This document shows positions 7,306 through 13,088 of a stretch of DNA of 13,088 nucleotides, one piece after another. The DNA comes from Desulfobacterales bacterium (lineage in GTDB: Bacteria; Desulfobacterota; Desulfobacteria; Desulfobacterales; Desulfobacteraceae). The notes below the pieces were generated by a model. It saw only the letters and a program-made list of their open reading frames with translations, searched no databases and was not told the origin of the DNA. A program made the position numbers and the translations under genes. The DNA lies in NCBI GenBank assembly GCA_022361535.1, contig JAKSAU010000780.1:1-13088 (forward strand), in the 5' to 3' direction. Within the stretch, counting starts at the first letter, position 1; each line of letters opens with the position of its first letter.

Positions 7306-7375
7306 TAACTGTCCAATTTAATTCATTTCTTCCATACTTGTTTGTTAAACGGTTAGGCAAACCAGGAGGTGTATA

Positions 7376-9067
7376 ATGCTTTTGGGGAGTATTAAGAATT
7401 TATCGCTTAAGAAAAAATTAATTACGGCCTTTTTATTTACATCTCTGATTACTGCGGTTGTGGGGGGGATTGGGTTTAACCGGATTTCAAGCAATATGAA
7501 AGATGTAAATGTCCTGGTAAAGACCAATGTTTCGTTTCTGAAAGATGCTGAAGAATTGAAAATCATGGCGCTACAGCATCGGCGATATGAAAAGGATTTT
7601 TTTCTTAATATTGGAAAACCTGAAAAACAGAAAGGATATATTAAAAAGTTTGAGGCGGTTTCAGCCAAAACCTTGGCATTGATGGATAGAATGACCAAAG
7701 CAAGTGTCACATTTCCCAATGAAGTTGGCCAAGCTGCAGAAAAGGCACAGAGCGCATATGAAAAATATGTTGCCGGGTTCATTGGCTTGACTGCCACTGT
7801 GTTGTCGGACAATACGATAACCCCGCAAAAGGGCAACAGCCTTATGAAACCATTCAAATCGCACATTTATGATTTTGAAAAAAGTGTTGATGTTGTCCTT
7901 ATAGCCGGGCTCAAAATAGTTGAAGAAGAATCCGGTTTTATTATCTCTTCAGGTATCAGATCCAGGACTATCATCGGTATTCTCTCACTTGCAGGGGTGA
8001 TAATCAGTGTGGGATTTGGAATCTTTTTGGCGATCATTATCACAAAACCGTTAACAGGGGCTGTTGAATTTGCCAACAATCTGGCCCAGGGCGATTTTAG
8101 CCAGGAAATATCCATTGCACGAGAGGATGAAATCGGAAAGCTTTTATACTCAATGAACACCATGTCAGAAAAGCTCAGGCACATGATTAGTCAGGTTGTG
8201 ACAGGTGCACAATCCTTGACGAAATCGTCCAGTGAATTGACCGAAATATCCGAAACCATTGCGTCAAATTCAGATCAGACAGCAGATAGATCAGTTGCAG
8301 TTGCAGGCGCTGCAGAAGAACTCAGTACTAACATGGATGGATTAACCCATACCGCTCAATCCGCTGATGCCAATATTAGCTCCATTGTTTCTGCAGCCGA
8401 AGAAATGACTGCGACAATAGGCGAAATTTCTCAAAATACGGCAAAAGGCAGCCAAATTACACAAAATGCAGTAAGGGATGCCGATCAGGTCTCTCAAAAG
8501 GTGGACGCCCTTGGTCAAGCAGCTCAGGCTATATCCAAAGTTACTGAAACCATAGAGGATATCTCAGAGCAAACCAACCTTTTAGCACTTAATGCCACCA
8601 TTGAAGCGGCAAGGGCAGGAGACGCCGGTAAAGGGTTTGCTGTTGTTGCAGGCGAGATCAAGGCGTTGTCCCAGCAAACTGCAGAAGCAACACAGGAAAT
8701 CAGCCAAAAAATTTTTGGTATCCAGGAAACCACTCAGGAGTCTGTTGATGCAATAGGCCAGGTAACAAATGTGATTAATGAAATAAATGAGATCGTTGTC
8801 AATATGGCGTCTGCAATAGAAGAGCAGGCAGCCACCACCCAGGAAATCTCTGAGAATGTTGCCATGGCAGCCACAGGGGTGAACGAGGTTAACGAAAATG
8901 TGGCCCAGTCTTCGTCGGTTACCCAGGAAGTAACACAAGATATCTCCGGGGTAAGCCAGGCGGCAACAGATATCAGAGAAGGCAGCCAGAAAGTCAATGA
9001 GAAGGCCAAAGATCTAACGAGTCTTGCTGAATCTTTGAATACTATCGTATCCCGGTTTAAAGTGTAA
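7376..9067 (+). CDS. Methyl-accepting chemotaxis protein
   Basis: 563-residue transmembrane chemoreceptor that should signal through CheW/CheA. TM1 spans about 14-34 and TM2 about 199-223. They enclose a helical periplasmic sensor of about 160 residues with [16 protein letters not shown], typical of four-helix-bundle-type ligand domains. HAMP follows at about 221-275 ([28 protein letters not shown]). The signalling hairpin centres on [31 protein letters not shown] (399-428), which is nearly invariant in the family. Likely methylation segments are AAEELS near 312 and AAEEMT near 340. The protein ends SRFKV with no NWxxF-type CheR-tether pentapeptide. AGGAGGT 5 bases before the ATG is a very strong ribosome site. 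The ligand is unknown. It is followed after 67 bp by a small STAS-like protein, but no chemotaxis genes are adjacent. Confidence 0.97.
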   Translation: MLLGSIKNLSLKKKLITAFLFTSLITAVVGGIGFNRISSNMKDVNVLVKTNVSFLKDAEELKIMALQHRRYEKDFFLNIGKPEKQKGYIKKFEAVSAKTLALMDRMTKASVTFPNEVGQAAEKAQSAYEKYVAGFIGLTATVLSDNTITPQKGNSLMKPFKSHIYDFEKSVDVVLIAGLKIVEEESGFIISSGIRSRTIIGILSLAGVIISVGFGIFLAIIITKPLTGAVEFANNLAQGDFSQEISIAREDEIGKLLYSMNTMSEKLRHMISQVVTGAQSLTKSSSELTEISETIASNSDQTADRSVAVAGAAEELSTNMDGLTHTAQSADANISSIVSAAEEMTATIGEISQNTAKGSQITQNAVRDADQVSQKVDALGQAAQAISKVTETIEDISEQTNLLALNATIEAARAGDAGKGFAVVAGEIKALSQQTAEATQEISQKIFGIQETTQESVDAIGQVTNVINEINEIVVNMASAIEEQAATTQEISENVAMAATGVNEVNENVAQSSSVTQEVTQDISGVSQAATDIREGSQKVNEKAKDLTSLAESLNTIVSRFKV

Positions 9068-9099
9068 GAAATCAAAATTGGACAGTGTTAAACACCAGA

Positions 9100-9128
9100 T
9101 TGACTTTTAGGCAGGTTTTCTTTATCAC
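9100..9128 (+). promoter_or_regulatory. Candidate sigma-70 promoter abutting the start codon at 9135
   Basis: TTGACT (9100-9105), a 17 bp spacer and TATCAC (9123-9128) form a fair sigma-70 match. The ATG begins 7 bases after the -10, where transcription itself would start. No ribosome site is visible before the ATG, so a leaderless mRNA is plausible. Confidence 0.4.
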
Positions 9129-9134
9129 ATAAAT

Positions 9135-9530
9135 ATGGGATTTGAGGCACATGGTCATTACGATATCCAAGTTCAAGGTGAAATTTTCATAGTCAGGTTT
9201 TACCAGAGTTGGAACCTGGAAGGAACAAAAGCCTTTTTTGAGGACTACAAGGCCATTATCCTTGAGCAGGGATTTGAAAAGTTTGGGGTTCTAGGAGATC
9301 TGCGAAAGTTCGAAGGCGGACCGCCTGACGCATCTGCTGTTTTTGAAAAAATTTCCAAATGGACATATGAACACGGCCAGATTGCCAGGGCTCAATTAGC
9401 GGATGAGATGTTGGGCGAATATATGATCAATATGTCCACTAGGGGGAAGCTGCTTTTTCCTGTAAAAACCTTTGATGATGAAAAAAAGGCCCTGGCTTGG
9501 CTTAAAACCTTGGGCCTTGATGTCGGTTAA
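9135..9530 (+). CDS. Small STAS/SpoIIAA-like protein, unnamed
   Basis: 131-residue soluble protein that I place only by pattern. It has alternating strands and helices, with an early strand (IFIVRFYQSWNLEG), a central strand ending in GVLGDLRKFEGG, and the C-terminal VKTFDDEKKALAWLKTLG. The last two resemble SpoIIAA/STAS-like small proteins, which often end in F-D-x-x-x-A-x-A-W-L. Such domains act as protein-protein or anti-sigma-antagonist-type modules, but no phosphorylatable Ser can be named here. An in-frame stop (9108-9110) excludes an upstream start. The gene lacks a visible Shine-Dalgarno sequence. It follows the chemoreceptor by 67 bp on the same strand, so a link to signalling is possible, yet it appears to have its own promoter. 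Its stop overlaps the convergent thiD stop by 4 bp. Confidence 0.8.
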   Translation: MGFEAHGHYDIQVQGEIFIVRFYQSWNLEGTKAFFEDYKAIILEQGFEKFGVLGDLRKFEGGPPDASAVFEKISKWTYEHGQIARAQLADEMLGEYMINMSTRGKLLFPVKTFDDEKKALAWLKTLGLDVG

Positions 9531-10342
9531 TCCTTTTTCCAGAAATCGTAAAAGTGATGAACAGGACCATGTCCTTTTCCAACAGTGTAGTCCGATCCTG
9601 CCTTTAGCGCCTCTTCAATATACCTTTTAGCCTGTGAGACGGCTTGGACTAAATCGCAACCTTTTGCAAGCCCTGCGGCAATGGCTGAGGATAATGTACA
9701 TCCTGTACCGTGAGAATTAGGTGTATCCACCCTTTTTCCTTCAAATTCATGCATGTTATCAAGAGCTTTTTCATATAACAGATCATGGCTGGTTTGACCG
9801 GTCAGGTGACCGCCTTTGACCAGAACATTTGCAGCTCCTAATTGGGCAAGGTCTTTGGCTGCCTTGGGCATGTCCTGGGCAGTCTCAATATTTCGGCCAA
9901 GAAGTACGGACGCTTCAGGAAGGTTGGGTGTGATAACTGTGGCAAGGGGCAGCAGTCGTTCTTTTAATGCCGTTACAGCATCGTCCCTCAATAGTTTATC
10001 CCCACTTTTAGAGATCATGACCGGATCTACAACTACATTGGGACAGTTCCATCTCTCAAGTTTTGATGCCACGGTTTCAATCACTTCAGGAGAGTGGAGC
10101 ATGCCAACCTTAACCGCATCAGTGCCAATATCTTCCATGACTGCGTCAATCTGTTCGCCGATAAATTCAGGCGGAGCCGGGAAAATACCTGTTACCACAC
10201 GGGTGTTTTGGGCTGTCAGGGCAGTAATGGCGGACATGCCGAATACCCCTAAGGCAGAAAACGTTTTTAAATCCGCCTGGATGCCGGCGCCTCCGCCGCT
10301 GTCAGATCCGGCAATGGTCAATGCCCTGAAATAAGATGTCAT
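9527..10342 (-). CDS. thiD: Hydroxymethylpyrimidine/phosphomethylpyrimidine kinase ThiD
   Basis: Cytoplasmic ribokinase-fold enzyme that phosphorylates HMP and HMP-P to HMP-PP for thiamine synthesis. It is 271 residues from the chosen start, the normal length for a single-domain ThiD. Conserved blocks are ALTIAGSDSGGGAGIQADLKTFSALG (7-32), TALTAQNTR, VVVDPVMISKSGDKLL, TPNLPEA and VLVKGGHL. The anion-hole/catalytic motif HGTGCTLS has the key Cys at 215. The reading frame also has Mets at 10357 and 10354. I choose 10342 because GGAG lies 6 bases before it, and MTSYFRALTIAG matches the E. coli N-terminus in length. No TPP riboswitch elements are visible upstream, and no other thi gene is adjacent. 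It could be a stand-alone salvage kinase. The final stop overlaps the convergent 9135-9530 gene by 4 bp (TTAA). Confidence 0.96.
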   Translation of the reverse strand: MTSYFRALTIAGSDSGGGAGIQADLKTFSALGVFGMSAITALTAQNTRVVTGIFPAPPEFIGEQIDAVMEDIGTDAVKVGMLHSPEVIETVASKLERWNCPNVVVDPVMISKSGDKLLRDDAVTALKERLLPLATVITPNLPEASVLLGRNIETAQDMPKAAKDLAQLGAANVLVKGGHLTGQTSHDLLYEKALDNMHEFEGKRVDTPNSHGTGCTLSSAIAAGLAKGCDLVQAVSQAKRYIEEALKAGSDYTVGKGHGPVHHFYDFWKKD

Positions 10343-10470
10343 ACGCGTCTCCATCATTGGGTTTATGGCCCGGCAACCAATATGTCATTCTTACCAGGCA
10401 GTATTTCACTGTGCTTTACCAGCAGATAGCGATCAAGGCAAGTCTATATCCCAAGGCAGACACATTTAGA

Positions 10471-10607
10471 AGCCATCTTAAAAAAGCCTTTTGACTCAAC
10501 TTCATCGTCAGAGGAAAAATTAAATCCTCGGAATATTAGATATATGCCTCCGGTTGAATTTTTCCTCCTCCTTGAATTAAAGTCAAAATCTTTTTTTTGA
10601 GATAGCT
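10471..10607. repeat. Long imperfect palindrome, 137 bp, arms about 50 bp
   Basis: Nested arms match in order. AGCCATCT (10471-10478) pairs with AGATAGCT (10600-10607) with one mismatch. An A-rich stretch pairs with a T run. TTTTGACT (10489-10496) pairs perfectly with AGTCAAAA (10581-10588). GAGGAAAAATT (10511-10521) pairs perfectly with AATTTTTCCTC (10557-10567). The segments between are similar but diverged and differ in length by about a base. The centre is about 35 bases. This looks like a decayed hairpin-type mobile element (MITE-like) or a structured RNA. No terminal duplication is obvious. Confidence 0.6.
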
Positions 10608-10624
10608 TATAGTAAAACCAATTA

Positions 10625-10703
10625 GGCTCGTTTGTCCCGGAAAAAGGCATCAGACGTATTTTTTAAAGAAAAATACGGCAGCCGTTTCCGGGATAAACGA
10701 GCC
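10625..10703. repeat. Strong 79 bp hairpin with nested inner stem downstream of the proline dehydrogenase gene
   Basis: The outer arms 10625-10643 and 10685-10703 are complementary over 19 bases with a single difference, which is a G-U pair on the plus strand. GGC (10646-10648) can add to GCC (10681-10683). Inside, CGTATTTTT (10655-10663) pairs perfectly with AAAAATACG (10669-10677) across a 5-base loop. It begins 58 bp beyond the proline dehydrogenase stop. No T tract follows on either strand, so it is not a standard intrinsic terminator. It could protect the mRNA 3' end or be a small palindromic element. Confidence 0.75.
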
Positions 10704-10761
10704 GGTGTTTATAGAGACAATTCCCCTTTTACATATCTATTTATTGGAAAAACAGTCTCGC

Positions 10762-11673
10762 CTACCTGCCCCCTGTTCCCCTCAACATCTGCCCCAGTGC
10801 GGCTCTGGCAATATTGGGATTTTCAAGCAGCCTGCGTCTGGAATAGCCTAACCACTCTTTACCATAGGGAATGTACACCCTGAGGCGGTGGCCTTCTGAG
10901 ACGATTAGATCCCTAAGCTCCGGATCAATCCCCAAAAGCATCTGGAATTCGTACTGGTCACGTTTCAACCCGTACTTGCGGATCAGACGCTGGGCTTCAA
11001 AGTAGAGCGTTTCATCATGGGTGGCAATCCCGACATAAGCGCCCAGTTCAAACATGCGGTCCAGAAGATCAACATAGTTTCTGGTTACAAGATCGGGATT
11101 TTTCCAGGCCTGCTGCCGGTTCACAATGAAAATCCCTTTAACCAGACGAAGATTTAAAGGCTCGTCCTTGAGAAGTTCCAGGTGGTCATGTGCATTTCTC
11201 ATATAGGACTGTAAGGCTGTTCCAACATGGCCGGGAAATTCTTTTCTCAGGATCTGGTAGATTTCAATAGTAGGCTCGTTGCAGTCTACATCTTCCATAT
11301 CAATACGGACAAAACCACCAAGCTCGGCTGCTTTTGCAACTACATCGCGAAGGTTCTGCAGGGCAAAATCATAATCCAGTTTAAGGCCCATCTGGCTGGG
11401 CTTGATGGACAGGTTGGACTGAAGACCAAGCCTGCTGATGGTTTCAAGGATCTTGATACACTCATCCTTAAAAGGCAGGGCCTGATCCTTTTGGGTAATA
11501 TACTCACCCAGGATATCCAGGGTGGATTCAATTCCCTTTGCTTCAAGGTCACGGCAGACTTCAACTGCGTCGGTGATGTCTTTGCCGGCAACATAGTCTT
11601 TTGCAAAAAAGCGGACAATGGGGGACGGGACATGCATAATGGTTTTTGAAACGGTATAGTTAAAAATGGACAT
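10762..11673 (-). CDS. Proline dehydrogenase (monofunctional PRODH)
   Basis: FAD enzyme that oxidises L-proline to pyrroline-5-carboxylate and feeds electrons to quinone. At 303 residues it is the stand-alone form, without the P5C dehydrogenase domain of PutA. Family blocks along the barrel are SIKPSQMGL (89-97), VRIDMED (122-128), LQSYMR (154-159), RLVKG (176-180), ATHD (217-220), YEFQMLLG (241-248) and YIPYGKEWLGYSRRRLLENP (267-286). The Arg pair in the last block normally grips the substrate carboxylate. The ribosome site is weak (AGAGAG region). It follows the MttB-superfamily gene by 65 bp on the same strand, so the two are probably co-transcribed. This suggests that proline, or a methylated proline, is the shared intermediate. 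No P5C dehydrogenase is visible. The stop codon is TAG. Confidence 0.93.
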   Translation of the reverse strand: MSIFNYTVSKTIMHVPSPIVRFFAKDYVAGKDITDAVEVCRDLEAKGIESTLDILGEYITQKDQALPFKDECIKILETISRLGLQSNLSIKPSQMGLKLDYDFALQNLRDVVAKAAELGGFVRIDMEDVDCNEPTIEIYQILRKEFPGHVGTALQSYMRNAHDHLELLKDEPLNLRLVKGIFIVNRQQAWKNPDLVTRNYVDLLDRMFELGAYVGIATHDETLYFEAQRLIRKYGLKRDQYEFQMLLGIDPELRDLIVSEGHRLRVYIPYGKEWLGYSRRRLLENPNIARAALGQMLRGTGGR

Positions 11674-11738
11674 AGGTTTAACTCTCTTTGCTATTCTTGT
11701 ATAAATCGGTCTGTATCATCTTTGCAGCACAACGCACT

Positions 11739-13088
11739 TTACTCAGCAATCCATTGTTGCTGGCGGTGGGCAAGTTCGGCTGTTATTTCTTCAGCAAGCG
11801 GATTTGCAGGGCGGGCTTCCATCAGCTCCAGTGTTTTGGCCTTTAATCGCTCATCAAAAGTGTCATCAGGCACGGTTCCCGGTGCAAGGCCTTTGGTCCG
11901 CTGGAACAACTCCGGGTAAAGCACATTCTTAAAATTCTGCATGGTATGGGGTTCCATTAAAAAGGTGCCGCCAGGGCCGATTTTATCGATAAGCTCCAGG
12001 GCCAGGGTATCGGCAGACACGTCAATGCCTTTTGTGAATTGTTTGACCATGGATAAGATCTCCTGGCCGGCCACAAGATGGGCCGGGGACAATATGCTTC
12101 CATGATCCAGCCAGCAGTGGGTATCGTGGACAAGGCCGCCGCCCACTGTAGCCATGACCATGTCCTGGAGGCTGCCTTCTGCAGCCGCCTGGACATCTAC
12201 TTGTTTTGAATCCGTACATCCGGCTGTCCCGAAGAACGGAAGCTGGTATCTTTGTGCAAGCTGGGCCATACCGCCCACCATCATGGCCATTTCAATGGCA
12301 CCGTAGGAAAAGACCGTGGTTTTCATATCCATGATTGTAATAAAGGAACCGAACACAAACGGGGCACCAGGGTTAATGGCCTGCTGTAGGACAAGCCCGC
12401 TTAGAGATTCGGCACTGCCCATAACAATGCCTGATGCCAGAGTGGCAGGAAAACTACCGCCAAGCTGCATGCCTGAATAATGGACAATGGGTATGCCTTT
12501 TTCAGCGGCAAAAATATTTTTTTCCACCAAGTGATCATCGTGCATCAAAGGCGATATGGTACAGTTCAGGGTGCCGAGCAACGGGGCTTCATCAAAAGCT
12601 TCTTTGCTGCCTTTGCAAGCCAGAGCCATTTCATAGATTTCTTTAAGGCTTTTGTCATCGTTACAGGAAACAATGACCGGCTTGCTGCAATGCTCAAGGG
12701 CAATCCTTGCAACGCCCCTGTCTGCTATGGATTCGGGCAAGTCCCTTGCAATCCCAAGAGTCATGACCCAGTCGTAATTGTCTAAAGATTCGCACAGCTT
12801 GGTCATGGCAATGACTTTATCGCTTGTACATTCACTGACTTCACCGGTGCCCGGATCCAGGTAATTAACACAATCAATTGTGGCACCAAAATAGGTGTTG
12901 GTACCTTCCAATACGATTTTTTTGCTGTTATCCCGGTTTCCAAGGGTCACTTTTTTCGGTGCCGAGGCAATGGCATTTTCCACAAGTTCGGCCGGAATGC
13001 GCACCCTGTCATCGTCGACCTTACAACCGGCCTTGCGTAGAATTTCAAGACCTTTGGTGTGTTTAATACTTACCCCTGTTGTTTCCAA
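11739..13088 (-). CDS. MttB-superfamily (trimethylamine methyltransferase family) protein, pyrrolysine-free, 5' end beyond window
   Basis: Corrinoid-dependent methyltransferase component expected to move a methyl group from a quaternary or tertiary amine to a cobalamin-binding partner protein. About 449 codons are visible. The first codon at the edge (TTG) is most likely an internal Leu of LETTGVSIKH, since the family normally has several dozen more N-terminal residues. Blocks include ILRKAGCKVDDDRVRIPAELVE, TYFGATIDCVNYLDPGTGE, GAPFVFGSF, PFFGTAGCTDSKQVDVQAAAEGSL and GGGLVHDTHCWLDHGSILSP, close to the C-terminal GPGGTFLMEPHTMQNF. The frame has no TAG, so it lacks the pyrrolysine of true MttB. 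It resembles the glycine-betaine (MtgB) and proline-betaine (MtpB) group. Downstream proline dehydrogenase favours a proline-derived substrate. No corrinoid protein is in view. Confidence 0.93.
   Translation of the reverse strand: METTGVSIKHTKGLEILRKAGCKVDDDRVRIPAELVENAIASAPKKVTLGNRDNSKKIVLEGTNTYFGATIDCVNYLDPGTGEVSECTSDKVIAMTKLCESLDNYDWVMTLGIARDLPESIADRGVARIALEHCSKPVIVSCNDDKSLKEIYEMALACKGSKEAFDEAPLLGTLNCTISPLMHDDHLVEKNIFAAEKGIPIVHYSGMQLGGSFPATLASGIVMGSAESLSGLVLQQAINPGAPFVFGSFITIMDMKTTVFSYGAIEMAMMVGGMAQLAQRYQLPFFGTAGCTDSKQVDVQAAAEGSLQDMVMATVGGGLVHDTHCWLDHGSILSPAHLVAGQEILSMVKQFTKGIDVSADTLALELIDKIGPGGTFLMEPHTMQNFKNVLYPELFQRTKGLAPGTVPDDTFDERLKAKTLELMEARPANPLAEEITAELAHRQQQWIAE

Larger units (their letters stand above)
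10343..10761. other. Intergenic region of about 420 bp carrying two large palindromes
   Basis: This gap lies between the end of the proline dehydrogenase gene and the start of thiD, both on the minus strand. I find no convincing coding frame. Positions 10471-10703 are almost entirely occupied by two palindromic elements, listed separately. The thiD-proximal part, 10343-10470, holds no clear promoter; TGCCTTG occurs twice on its minus strand (10447-10462 region). I see no tRNA, no TPP riboswitch and no intrinsic terminator with a proper T tract. Confidence 0.7.

Noticed and set aside
10343..10470. TPP riboswitch upstream of thiD
   Set aside because: Neither the CUGAGA core nor the paired downstream conserved element can be found on the minus strand.
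10444..10650. A 68-codon minus-strand open frame across the two palindromes
   Set aside because: Its composition follows the palindromes, it has no ribosome site and no recognisable domain. It is most likely a chance frame.
10625..10703. Integron attC site
   Set aside because: The length and hairpin fit loosely, but the ends lack the GTTRRRY and RYYYAAC core sites and the stem is too perfect. No integrase or cassette is nearby.
10762..10764. TAG stop of proline dehydrogenase as a pyrrolysine codon
   Set aside because: Read-through would add only a few residues before TAA, the protein already ends at family length, and the neighbouring MttB homologue contains no in-frame TAG.

Overview
The window looks like ordinary chromosome from an anaerobic Desulfobacterota, most likely a Desulfobacterales-type sulfate reducer. 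This is inferred from the gene mix: a pyrrolysine-free MttB-superfamily methyltransferase beside a monofunctional proline dehydrogenase, a U32 rRNA-modification-type protein, an M81 peptidase and a chemoreceptor ending in a short FKV tail. No 16S or other marker gene is present. I see no transposase, integrase, phage gene, CRISPR array, tRNA or rRNA.

Layout: (1) 1-514, minus strand: a CpxR-like response regulator cut by the left edge. Its upstream region carries four GTAAA half-sites in helical phase. (2) 666-1295, plus: a divergent unknown protein with a flavodoxin-like pattern. (3) 1305-5102, minus: a three-gene cluster read as ESS/GltS-type symporter, then M81 (MlrC-like) metallopeptidase, then class I glutamine-amidotransferase-like gamma-glutamyl hydrolase. 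The symporter has a structured leader, and a terminator-like hairpin lies before the last gene. (4) 5390-7231, plus: a U32 protein of the RlhA/YdcP type. (5) 7376-9067 and 9135-9530, plus: a methyl-accepting chemotaxis protein and a small STAS/SpoIIAA-like protein that may be translated from a leaderless mRNA. (6) 9527-10342, minus: thiD, overlapping the previous gene by 4 bp at the stop codons. (7) 10343-10761: about 420 bp without a gene, holding two large adjacent palindromes. (8) 10762-13088, minus: proline dehydrogenase preceded by an MttB-superfamily methyltransferase that runs off the right edge.

Working together: the symporter, M81 and amidotransferase genes look like an uptake-and-hydrolysis unit for a glutamate-containing compound or peptide. 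The methyltransferase plus proline dehydrogenase suggest catabolism of a methylated proline such as proline betaine. The chemoreceptor and the Cpx-like regulator are separate sensory units. The most interesting non-coding signals are the phased CpxR-box array, the symporter leader with its mutually exclusive pairings, and the double palindrome after the proline dehydrogenase gene. All structures were found by eye and no folding program was run.
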